Assembly: GCA_020348965.1 (NCBI GenBank) | Contig: CP070760.1 | Span: 2,474,690 to 2,506,996 of the forward strand | Direction of reading: 5' to 3' | Source of the DNA: Candidatus Heimdallarchaeota archaeon | GTDB taxonomy: Archaea > Asgardarchaeota > Heimdallarchaeia > Hodarchaeales > Hodarchaeaceae | DNA length: 32,307 bases | Shown here: positions 25,462 to 32,307 of the stretch, in pieces | Position numbering within the stretch: position 1 is the stretch's first letter | Layout of the letters: each line of letters starts with the position of its first letter | The notes under the pieces: model-generated | The model's database searches: none | The model's input: only the letters and a program-made list of their open reading frames with translations | What the model was told of the DNA's origin: nothing | Made by a program: the position numbers and the translations under genes

Positions 25462-27363
25462 ATGACCGAAAAAAACACAGAAATTGCTGTCTCGAATACG
25501 AGCGACCTCCCGTCAGAAAAGTTTGAGAGCGGACTAACGTGGCGAGTAGGCTTAGCAATTGTTTATAGTGCATTAATAATTCAACCATCTGCAATTTATC
25601 TGTATTTTGTGACAAATCAATGGTTCATTGGGGCAGTTCTCAATACAACTATTGTTCTCTTCGCTGTTCTAGCCAAAATGGCTGATAATCCTCTTTCGAA
25701 GCAAGAAGTATTCATCATGATAAATGTTACAAGTACTGCTCTGGGCATGGAAATGATTGTTGCCCTTGTCTTCAATTATTATCTAAGATTTCATCCAACA
25801 ACCCAAGCAACAACGATCGACGGAGTATCGCTCTCTGCACTAATTCCTGATTGGTATGCTCCAGAATACTTTGGGCCTATCCAGTCTATTATTAATCCTG
25901 TATTCATTCTCCCCTTAGGATTATTAATTCTAAATGCTTTACTTGGAAAAGCAACTGATATATCCCTTGGAATTGTATTCAATTATCTCTATACTAAAGT
26001 TGAAGTATTACCATTTCCCACTGCAGAAGTAGAAGCAGAACGATCCAAATCTTTAACATGGGAAGATAAAAGAAAATTGCAGATATTTTCCTTGAGTGCG
26101 ATTGTTGCCAGTCTCTTAGGAATTATCCTTTATGCTTTCCCTCTGGTAATGGAAACAACTCTAATCCCTCTTCCTTGGCTGGATTTTAATTCATCAATAG
26201 AGGGTTTTCTCCCTGGTGCCTCCTTTGGAATCGCAACCGATTTAATCGCATTTGCAACTGGATTTATTTTACCAATGAATGTCGTCATTTGCATTTTACT
26301 AGGGTCTATCGTTGTGAATATTGTTGTCAACCCCATCCTTGTTGCTAATGGATTGCTTCCCAGATGGGAAAAAGGCATGACCCTCCTTGATACTTTTAAT
26401 ACTTCTCAATTAGACTTCTGGTTAGGTTGGACAGTCGGCTTATTGATTAGTGCTTCTCTCATTCCCGTCCTACGTAATCCAAGAATTTTTATTAAGACAA
26501 TCAAAGACCTAAGAAAACTAAGTCAAGGAAAAGGAGACGAGATCGAAGGTGGTGCTCCAAAGCTAAGTGTTTTACTTGCTTTTTTCTTATTAGGAACATT
26601 AGGCTCAGTTATAGTAGCTATCATACTTATTCCTGATCTTTCATTTCGATTGATAATAATTCTCGTAATATTGACTGTTGGCTGGAGTTTCCTATCCTCT
26701 CTAGCCATGGCTTATGCTTTTGGGATAACAGCTAATCTTCCGTTGATCCCTTACATAAAGGAATCTGCTTTTGTTGCTGCAGACGCTCCTATTGGTGGAA
26801 AAATATGGTTTGTGCCCTTGGTTATCTCACAAGGAGGAGCAGGTTGGGTTGCGACATTTAAAACGGCTGATTTGACTTTTACAAAGAGGGGAAGTTTGAT
26901 CAAAGCTCATCTTTTAGCTTCATTTGTCGCTTGGGGTGCCGGTATTTTTTGGGTTTCAGCTCTCCTTTCGATTGCTCGTGTTCCCTCTGTGATTTTTCCC
27001 GTACCTTTTTGGGATCTTGATGTTGGTAAGATAATAACCTTTGTATCTGAACCAACTGTCATAATTAATCCAATCATTATAGGTATTTCCTTTGTGATAA
27101 CATTAATACTGTACTTTATTGAATGGGGAACACCAATTCCAATATCTGTTATCTCTCTCGCTGTAGGTACAACGACGTCTATCCCATATGCAATTACTAC
27201 GTTTTTAGGGGCGTTATTTGCAAGAATACTAAAGCGAAGAATGGAAAATTGGGAATCTGATCGTGCAATTATTGTTGCTGGATTAGGAGCTGGCCTTGGA
27301 ATTATTATTTCCTTATCTACTTTCTTAGCACTGATCCTTAATACTATCTCTCTCCCATATTGA
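25462..27363 (+). CDS. OPT-like multi-pass transporter
   Basis: The 633-residue protein has about 14-15 membrane helices. The element VEVLPFPTAEVEAER (about 188-202) after an early helix block matches the conserved 'LPFPT/G-x-A' region of oligopeptide transporter (OPT/YSL) proteins. Its overall order resembles the first gene of this operon, so the two look like distant paralogues. OPT proteins move small peptides or metal chelates across the membrane with protons; the substrate here is unknown. GAGGT, six bases upstream of the ATG, fixes the start 15 nt after the M28/FtsX stop. The operon order transporter-like, M28/FtsX, transporter-like suggests a shared peptide-related task. It ends 8 nt from a convergent gene. 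Confidence 0.8.
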   Translation: MTEKNTEIAVSNTSDLPSEKFESGLTWRVGLAIVYSALIIQPSAIYLYFVTNQWFIGAVLNTTIVLFAVLAKMADNPLSKQEVFIMINVTSTALGMEMIVALVFNYYLRFHPTTQATTIDGVSLSALIPDWYAPEYFGPIQSIINPVFILPLGLLILNALLGKATDISLGIVFNYLYTKVEVLPFPTAEVEAERSKSLTWEDKRKLQIFSLSAIVASLLGIILYAFPLVMETTLIPLPWLDFNSSIEGFLPGASFGIATDLIAFATGFILPMNVVICILLGSIVVNIVVNPILVANGLLPRWEKGMTLLDTFNTSQLDFWLGWTVGLLISASLIPVLRNPRIFIKTIKDLRKLSQGKGDEIEGGAPKLSVLLAFFLLGTLGSVIVAIILIPDLSFRLIIILVILTVGWSFLSSLAMAYAFGITANLPLIPYIKESAFVAADAPIGGKIWFVPLVISQGGAGWVATFKTADLTFTKRGSLIKAHLLASFVAWGAGIFWVSALLSIARVPSVIFPVPFWDLDVGKIITFVSEPTVIINPIIIGISFVITLILYFIEWGTPIPISVISLAVGTTTSIPYAITTFLGALFARILKRRMENWESDRAIIVAGLGAGLGIIISLSTFLALILNTISLPY

Positions 27364-27371
27364 GAGACTCA

Positions 27372-28052
27372 TCACATTTCTCTTTCTATCCTTGCAGTTA
27401 GATTCGTTAAATGAAGTGATATGTTCTCAAATGCCTCAATAATTGAATCGAGAATTCTATTGTACTTTCCTTTAGAGATTATATAACCGAGGAATTTTTC
27501 AATTTTTATATTCCAGATTAGTTCATTTGGATTCTGGTAAATCTCCCTGAATTGTGTACAATACTCTTTCAGATTTTTGGTATTAATAGGTTCCGAATAA
27601 AGAGTTATTGATAGACTCTCAGGGGTAATTATTGAAATCAGTCGTTTTAGTGATTCATCTTGCTCTAGAAGGTGGACTAGATGATCATCGTAAATTAGAT
27701 CTGGGATTTCTTCTTGGAGATGTTTCAGGAGTGGATTAGGCATTAGATAGAACTTTTTCTTGAAAAACCCCTTAACTGAAACTTCGCATTCAAACCTCTT
27801 TAAGAGTTGGAACAGTCTAACATGTTCTTTAGAAAACTGATTTTTTTCTTTAATATTAACAGAAGCGATGAATTGCCAGGATTTATCAACAGAAAACGAC
27901 AATCGTCTCGGTATGAATACAATTGAATCAAAATGATATTTTTCCGTGGGGATCAACATACTGGTTCCGAGATTAGATAGCTTCCATTCTCCATATTTTG
28001 CTAAATACTTCGCAAATGGTACAAGTAACATGTCAGAGTAAGAATCGATCAT
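27372..28052 (-). CDS. Unknown soluble protein
   Basis: I do not recognise this protein of about 226 residues. It has no signal peptide or membrane segment. It begins with a helix (SDMLLVPFAKYLAKYG), has a beta-rich middle (about 30-80), and ends in helices with many Ile/Leu (EAFENISLHLTNLTARIEREM). The open frame reaches a TTG at 28064, but the ATG at 28052 was chosen because a TATA box (28071-28078) lies about 22 nt upstream, which would make the mRNA nearly leaderless. It is convergent with the OPT-like gene and divergent from the first surface-protein gene. No function can be offered. Confidence 0.65.
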   Translation of the reverse strand: MIDSYSDMLLVPFAKYLAKYGEWKLSNLGTSMLIPTEKYHFDSIVFIPRRLSFSVDKSWQFIASVNIKEKNQFSKEHVRLFQLLKRFECEVSVKGFFKKKFYLMPNPLLKHLQEEIPDLIYDDHLVHLLEQDESLKRLISIITPESLSITLYSEPINTKNLKEYCTQFREIYQNPNELIWNIKIEKFLGYIISKGKYNRILDSIIEAFENISLHLTNLTARIEREM

Positions 28053-28070
28053 GTATTTTCCCAAAATAGA

Positions 28071-28078
28071 GTATATAG
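28071..28078 (-). promoter_or_regulatory. TATA box for a nearly leaderless mRNA
   Basis: CTATATAC on the minus strand is centred about 22 nt from the ATG at 28052, close to the spacing for transcription starting at the start codon. Confidence 0.4.
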
Positions 28079-28237
28079 AACGATGACGAGGTCATTCTAT
28101 AATGTTTTTTGATTTTTAAACCATTCAATAGTCGATGATATACAATTCGTAATAACTGACAATATCAGAAATAGATTTTTAAATAAATTTTCAACTAAAA
28201 CTCATAATTCCCCCAATTAGTAGGAGTCTAAAATCAA

Positions 28238-30451
28238 ATGAGAAATATGCGATTCTGGATTATATTGTTGCTCTTTTTTTCTTTGCTTTCAATTCAGCTT
28301 AATTATGAATCAACCAAAAGGATTTCAGTTGGCTTTGGGAATTCTAATATTTCCTTAAAAACCACTCAAACTGAAATCTATAAAACTGAAATTGAAGTTA
28401 CAGCCCCATCAGGGTACTCTTTAAAAGAAAAGACCCCGATTATAATTAAACTATCAACTCTTGCTGAAGCATTTCCAGCTTCTAGTGATCCTTTCGGTAA
28501 GAACACTGTTGATACTAGTGACGATGTGAAGTGGCCTGCCGCCTATGTCACTTATGGTGATGACTTAATACCAAGTCAAGTTGATGATGTGGATAATCAG
28601 ATAGGCTATTCTGAAGACGATGAATTATTGTTCCAATTACCAGAATCGCTTGAACTTGCCAGCGGGGAAAGTGCAACATTTTCAGCTTATTTTGGAACAC
28701 AGGAAACAAACTTACCTGAGCCTCTGTTTTCAGAAGATTGTACCGTATACGAATACACAAAATACGCCGAAGTAAAGAAAAATTTCGGTGCTGACATGTT
28801 GAAAGAGGCCTATTACATTGACAATAGGAAGATTCAGGCTGCAGCCTTAGTGGATTCAGCATGGAGTTCTGGTGGTCTCTACGAATTATCTGTTCTCGAC
28901 GAACAAGGAAATTCCCAATGGGATGCGATTAAACAGCGATTCGATAGTAGTTGGGAGTCGTGGAAGTGGGCTCGATTCGCGACTGTTGAACAGTTCATTG
29001 AACTTAATGATAAAGCAGGCACAAACAACTTTTTTATTCCAGATTCTCAACGGTCGATCATTCGAGGACCAGTTCGCGCTAGGATCACAATGCAATCGAT
29101 CCCACCTTACGGAAAGGCTTCATCAGTCTGGGGAACTAAACCTGGTGTTTTTGGACTGGTTACATATGATCTCTACGCGAATCTCCCCTACCTTGACTAT
29201 ACACTGGATATTACAGGTCCAAATGCTGCAGAAAATCCTACACTAATAATAGAGCTTCAAAACCGAGAGAAAGCCGCTGGAGGTTCTTACAGCCCATACA
29301 AGAGTATTTACGTACCTGGAAAAGGATGGAGACCTAGAAATCCTGATGATCTCGATGATCATGCTATCCTCAGCTCCGAATTTTTAGAGTCCTGGTACCT
29401 CGAAAAGCTAGCTCCAGGTGAAACTATGTTTCCTGAGGAACCAAATGCTGATAAGCTAGGTTACGGGACAATTTTTGATATCACTGGTTTAACAAATATT
29501 ACTTACCGGAAGGGCTCTGAAGAATTGAAACTAAAGTATGATGCGTGTAACTTTCCTTTACATGCGCGATACTTTCCATTAGATGCCTCCATTACAGAAG
29601 ATGCAATAGCTTTTATGGAAGAGCAATATCTGGAATGGAGCCGTCCTAGTCCAGAGTTTGATGTTACTATCACATCGGTCACTGAACTTCCTTTTGAATA
29701 TGTAGGTGTAACTAGACCAGAAATTCTTTACGACAACGACACTGCTTTATTACAGATTGAGAATGTAACTGCAATGTCTACCAAATACGGAGCGATTAAT
29801 GATTCAATAGAGGCTACTCACACATATGAAGTATTGCTGGCTAAAACTAAAGCGGAGACCACGATTACGGGAGATTTGACGTGGAATTCAACAACAGAAA
29901 CATGGGAAACACATGATGTTAGTCTCGCCTCACTTTCCCCTGATGTTGCGTACGTTGTAGTTGTCTATTTTGAAGTTGATTCCATCCTTGGAACAAGTCC
30001 CCCTTCTATACCTTTTCCAGAAATACCTGATTCTGATCCCCCAATTATTGGGTCCCCAACTCAAATGCCAGGTGCTAACGCCACTATTCATTCATCCGAT
30101 ATGGTGAATGTATCAGTTCGGGTGACTGATGATTCCCCCCTTAGTAAAGTTATACTCAGTTATAACAATGGAACTTGGCATAATCTTACGATGACATCAG
30201 CTTTTGGACTTTATTCCGCATCTATCCCTCCCCAGGCCGAAGGTGCAAGTATTGAATACAAAATTATTGCCTACGATGTTGCAGGAAATTTCAACAGTTC
30301 AGAAATATATTCATATCAAGTTGCTGTCGGATACCATGCTGGACAGGGTCTTATTCCCTTTGTGGGAGCTGCAGGGATTCTTATTGCAGCAATTGTAATT
30401 GCCTTGAAAACTACTGGACTACATAGACAAAAATACGACCAGGTAGAATGA
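28238..30451 (+). CDS. Secreted, membrane-anchored beta-sandwich protein (DUF4861-like N-terminal part)
   Basis: The 737-residue protein has an N-terminal signal peptide (hydrophobic about 6-20), a large beta-rich extracellular region, an immunoglobulin-like domain near the C-terminus (about 605-695, starting DPPIIGSPTQM), one membrane helix (about 704-725) and a short basic tail. The first part shares the arrangement 'PIIIKLSTL ... QVDDVDNQIGYSEDDELLFQLP' with the following gene, where the motif reads QADDLDGDGTIDEIVFQLP; both also share a GPVR element. This pattern occurs in DUF4861-like proteins, some tied to polysaccharide use. Several N-x-S/T sites suggest surface glycosylation. The start follows TAGGAGT by about ten bases. 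It is probably a surface glycan-binding or degrading protein; no catalytic residues are identified. Confidence 0.8.
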   Translation: MRNMRFWIILLLFFSLLSIQLNYESTKRISVGFGNSNISLKTTQTEIYKTEIEVTAPSGYSLKEKTPIIIKLSTLAEAFPASSDPFGKNTVDTSDDVKWPAAYVTYGDDLIPSQVDDVDNQIGYSEDDELLFQLPESLELASGESATFSAYFGTQETNLPEPLFSEDCTVYEYTKYAEVKKNFGADMLKEAYYIDNRKIQAAALVDSAWSSGGLYELSVLDEQGNSQWDAIKQRFDSSWESWKWARFATVEQFIELNDKAGTNNFFIPDSQRSIIRGPVRARITMQSIPPYGKASSVWGTKPGVFGLVTYDLYANLPYLDYTLDITGPNAAENPTLIIELQNREKAAGGSYSPYKSIYVPGKGWRPRNPDDLDDHAILSSEFLESWYLEKLAPGETMFPEEPNADKLGYGTIFDITGLTNITYRKGSEELKLKYDACNFPLHARYFPLDASITEDAIAFMEEQYLEWSRPSPEFDVTITSVTELPFEYVGVTRPEILYDNDTALLQIENVTAMSTKYGAINDSIEATHTYEVLLAKTKAETTITGDLTWNSTTETWETHDVSLASLSPDVAYVVVVYFEVDSILGTSPPSIPFPEIPDSDPPIIGSPTQMPGANATIHSSDMVNVSVRVTDDSPLSKVILSYNNGTWHNLTMTSAFGLYSASIPPQAEGASIEYKIIAYDVAGNFNSSEIYSYQVAVGYHAGQGLIPFVGAAGILIAAIVIALKTTGLHRQKYDQVE

Positions 30452-30489
30452 ATATCAGCTTCTAGAGTCTTAACTCATTCATTCTCTAC

Positions 30490-30501
30490 TTTATTTTTCT
30501 T
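30490..30501 (+). terminator. Possible T-rich terminator after the first surface-protein gene
   Basis: A T-rich run (TTTATTTTTCTT) lies about 40 nt after the stop at 30451, before the next gene's own leader. The signal is weak. Confidence 0.3.
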
Positions 30502-30580
30502 AAATGAGACGCTTATCCAATCTCATCCTTCTGCTAACATAAGTTTCAAATCGCTGATAATCTTTCTTTCTATGACTAAA

Positions 30581-30589
30581 ATTTAAAAG
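30581..30589 (+). promoter_or_regulatory. Possible TATA box for the second surface-protein gene
   Basis: ATTTAAAAG, about 95 nt before the ATG at 30679, is the best TATA candidate in the 227-bp spacer. The predicted leader is about 65 nt. Confidence 0.3.
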
Positions 30590-30678
30590 TATATCAGGAA
30601 AAGTAACATTGTTGTTAGAACTCTGATCTCTAACAATCAAGAAATTATCTCGTTTAATCTCAATAGAAGGAGAATAAA

Positions 30679-32169
30679 ATGAAAGGAAGAAAACTATCAA
30701 TCTATGGGTCTCTCTTGCTATTATCAGTGTTTCTTTCAGTATTGGTAGCTCCCACAGCTGTTTTAGCTGATAAGGGAAAAAAAGGTGCTGAAATCACTGT
30801 TACTGCGGGAGACGACAAAATATTGAAAAATACACCCGTCATAATAGATGTAGGTGATTTACCTGAAGGTGTCGAAAATCTAGCGACTGCGATTGTATAT
30901 GATGGTGATACAGAATTACAAACACAAGCAGACGACTTAGATGGCGATGGAACCATAGATGAAATTGTGTTCCAACTCCCAGCATATATTGAAGCCAATA
31001 AAGACAAGAAGTTTTCATTATATACACAAGAAACAGGAACAGATAATAATCAAACCGCCACTATTACGGCTGGTCAAGGCAAATATAATGAAACCTATGA
31101 TGACTGGTTACCCTCAACTGCTTATAGCAACTTTAAAAACGCCACTGGTCATACAGCTCCCATGGTTTTGGAAGTTGGAGACGTAGTTTGGATTGATACC
31201 GATTGGGCGACGATGTGTGTTTATATCTCTGCTGGCTGGCGAAAGAGTGCTTTCAAACACATTTACATGAAAGATGACAATTGGGACATGACCATGGCAA
31301 AATGGGATCCATGGACAGACTGGCAAGTTCAGTGGACAAGACAATTCTGGGAAGCAGATTACGGCTGGCATGATGGAAACGATTTTGGCAATACCTCTGA
31401 CACTGTTGAAATGCTAAAAGTTGGCCCAGTCCGTTGCATTCTTCAAACGAAGTCTGGGATTGGCTATAATGGCGCTTTAGGGAAACATGACACACTTCGG
31501 GCTCTTAGAACATTTACTTTTTACAATGGCTTCGCAGGTATCCATCAGAATATCCGATTGACTGGTGGAGATGAAGTAGCAGCATCTACTGGCATGACTG
31601 CCCTGTATGGTGGGCCACTTCAATTCACAACAAAAATCCTCGACTTTAGCGCAAACACTTCTGCTACTCCCTGGACCAGTTATCCAAAGAGTAATGGATT
31701 TGACAAGGTTTATGCCCCAGGTACCCCGAATAAGGGTGGTAATTCTGATCGATATCAAGCCGTTGATAGTAATCGAGTTCTTGATCTGACCAAGGCCACA
31801 GCAACCTACTTTGGCATGTACAGTAGTGCATCAAAGAACGGTTATATGCTCAACTTTGCTCTTGGTGAAAATGCCACAGCGTTTATCAAGGATCATATTA
31901 CGTCAATTGACTGGTCTGATGGCGAGATCGTTGTGAAACAGGAATATGAGAAATTCCCATTGGAAGGAATAAATCGTGTCCTTGTTCCATTCAGTGGTTC
32001 TGGTGCTGGTACTGATGTCGGCGCGCACATGGACGCATTGAATGACGCCTGGGCAACGGAACTTGATGTAGAGGTGTCCGAACCAGCTGCCGCTCCAGGA
32101 TTTGAGCTTCTACTCACAATCGTTGTTGCCACTGGTCTAGCTGTCATGTACAAAAGAAAACAAAAATAA
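30679..32169 (+). CDS. Secreted surface protein, DUF4861-like, with a PGF-CTERM-like anchor
   Basis: The 496-residue protein starts with a signal peptide (basic MKGRK, hydrophobic core, likely cleaved near TAVLA at 26-30). The mature N-terminal domain has the motif QADDLDGDGTIDEIVFQLP, shared in outline with the preceding gene, which could bind calcium through its Asp residues. A long Trp/Asp-rich beta region follows. The C-terminus is Pro/Ala, then P473-G474-F475, a membrane helix and a basic KRKQK end, the layout of archaeosortase substrates (PGF-CTERM and related Asgard families). It should be processed and lipid-anchored at the outside. GAAGGAGA five bases upstream fixes the ATG. It is probably a partner of the neighbouring surface protein, possibly in glycan binding. 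Confidence 0.85.
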   Translation: MKGRKLSIYGSLLLLSVFLSVLVAPTAVLADKGKKGAEITVTAGDDKILKNTPVIIDVGDLPEGVENLATAIVYDGDTELQTQADDLDGDGTIDEIVFQLPAYIEANKDKKFSLYTQETGTDNNQTATITAGQGKYNETYDDWLPSTAYSNFKNATGHTAPMVLEVGDVVWIDTDWATMCVYISAGWRKSAFKHIYMKDDNWDMTMAKWDPWTDWQVQWTRQFWEADYGWHDGNDFGNTSDTVEMLKVGPVRCILQTKSGIGYNGALGKHDTLRALRTFTFYNGFAGIHQNIRLTGGDEVAASTGMTALYGGPLQFTTKILDFSANTSATPWTSYPKSNGFDKVYAPGTPNKGGNSDRYQAVDSNRVLDLTKATATYFGMYSSASKNGYMLNFALGENATAFIKDHITSIDWSDGEIVVKQEYEKFPLEGINRVLVPFSGSGAGTDVGAHMDALNDAWATELDVEVSEPAAAPGFELLLTIVVATGLAVMYKRKQK

Positions 32170-32184
32170 CTCCCCCTATCTCTC

Positions 32185-32204
32185 TTTTTTTTTTCTTTTT
32201 TTTT
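32185..32204 (+). terminator. Poly-T transcription terminator
   Basis: A 20-base run of T interrupted by one C begins 16 nt after the stop of the last gene. Archaeal RNA polymerase terminates at such U-tracts without needing a hairpin. Confidence 0.75.
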
Positions 32205-32217
32205 ATCTTGGTTTTTT

Positions 32218-32268
32218 AAATCCATCCTTTAATTTACGATAAATAAAGTATGATCATTGGATGGATTT
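32218..32268. repeat. 10-bp inverted repeat with 31-bp loop
   Basis: AAATCCATCC (32218-32227) and its exact reverse complement GGATGGATTT (32259-32268) flank an AT-rich loop. It lies beyond the terminator. It could be a hairpin in a neighbouring transcript or a protein-binding site. Confidence 0.6.
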
Positions 32269-32307
32269 GACTTTAAATACAATCAACGTCGTTTTTTACC
32301 CTTCTTT

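Noticed and set aside
1-32307. CRISPR arrays, tRNA/rRNA genes, insertion sequences, prophage
   Set aside because: No regularly spaced repeats, no cloverleaf-like or rRNA-like sequence and no transposase or integrase motif were recognised on reading both strands.

Overview
The window reads as AT-rich archaeal DNA. Several genes are preceded by TATA-like boxes (for example 10532-10539, 4736-4743, 12017-12026), with little or no leader in a few cases. Others carry Shine-Dalgarno sites of the GGAGG/GGTGAT type, and TTG serves as a start at least twice. No bacterial -35/-10 pairs were evident. The last gene encodes a secreted protein that ends in a P-G-F, membrane helix, basic tail signature like archaeal PGF-CTERM sorting signals. 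Heme O synthase, AT richness and this surface-protein style make an Asgard (Heimdallarchaeia-like) archaeon my best guess. That is inference; no rRNA, tRNA or informational marker gene is present to prove it.

Region 1 (1-5573, all minus strand) is a membrane and heme module. An HxlR-type regulator lies upstream. It is followed by a 6-TM protein, a 12-TM protein with histidines placed as in heme-copper oxidase subunit I but without the usual CuB histidine pair, heme O synthase (CtaB), and an MFS transporter cut by the left window edge. A palindrome and a TATA box sit in front of the 6-TM gene. A perfect 21-bp tandem duplication ends exactly at the ctaB start codon.

Region 2 (5574-13116) is a mosaic of mostly single-gene units: a 7-TM protein, a cyclase/kynurenine-formamidase-like hydrolase, a GH2 beta-mannosidase, a PqqD-like protein facing a 312-residue unknown, and a zinc-dependent medium-chain dehydrogenase. 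Region 3 (13240-16010) is a compact ABC module: a Cys-rich small protein, a very short FtsX-type permease lacking its extracellular domain, two LolD/MacB-type ATPases and a 75-residue 2-TM protein. A divergent 804-residue protein, probably built on an alpha/alpha toroid, follows on the minus strand.

Region 4 (18804-27363) looks like one three-gene operon: a DUF6785-like multi-pass protein, a 1475-residue fusion of PA-like, M28-like and FtsX-like parts, and an OPT-like multi-pass protein. The M28 part has lost key catalytic and metal residues. A 10-T tract at the start of this gene separates a well-placed SD/GTG start from the open frame. Region 5 (28238-32169) holds two related secreted, membrane-anchored beta-sandwich-like proteins with a DDxDxDG-type motif, followed by a poly-T terminator and an inverted repeat.

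The genes suggest a cell that handles glycans (beta-mannosidase, toroid protein, sugar-type dehydrogenase, surface beta-sandwich proteins) and possibly peptides (M28/FtsX fusion flanked by OPT-like transporters), and that has a heme-dependent membrane redox protein under local control. Substrates are inferred from family membership, not visible in the sequence.
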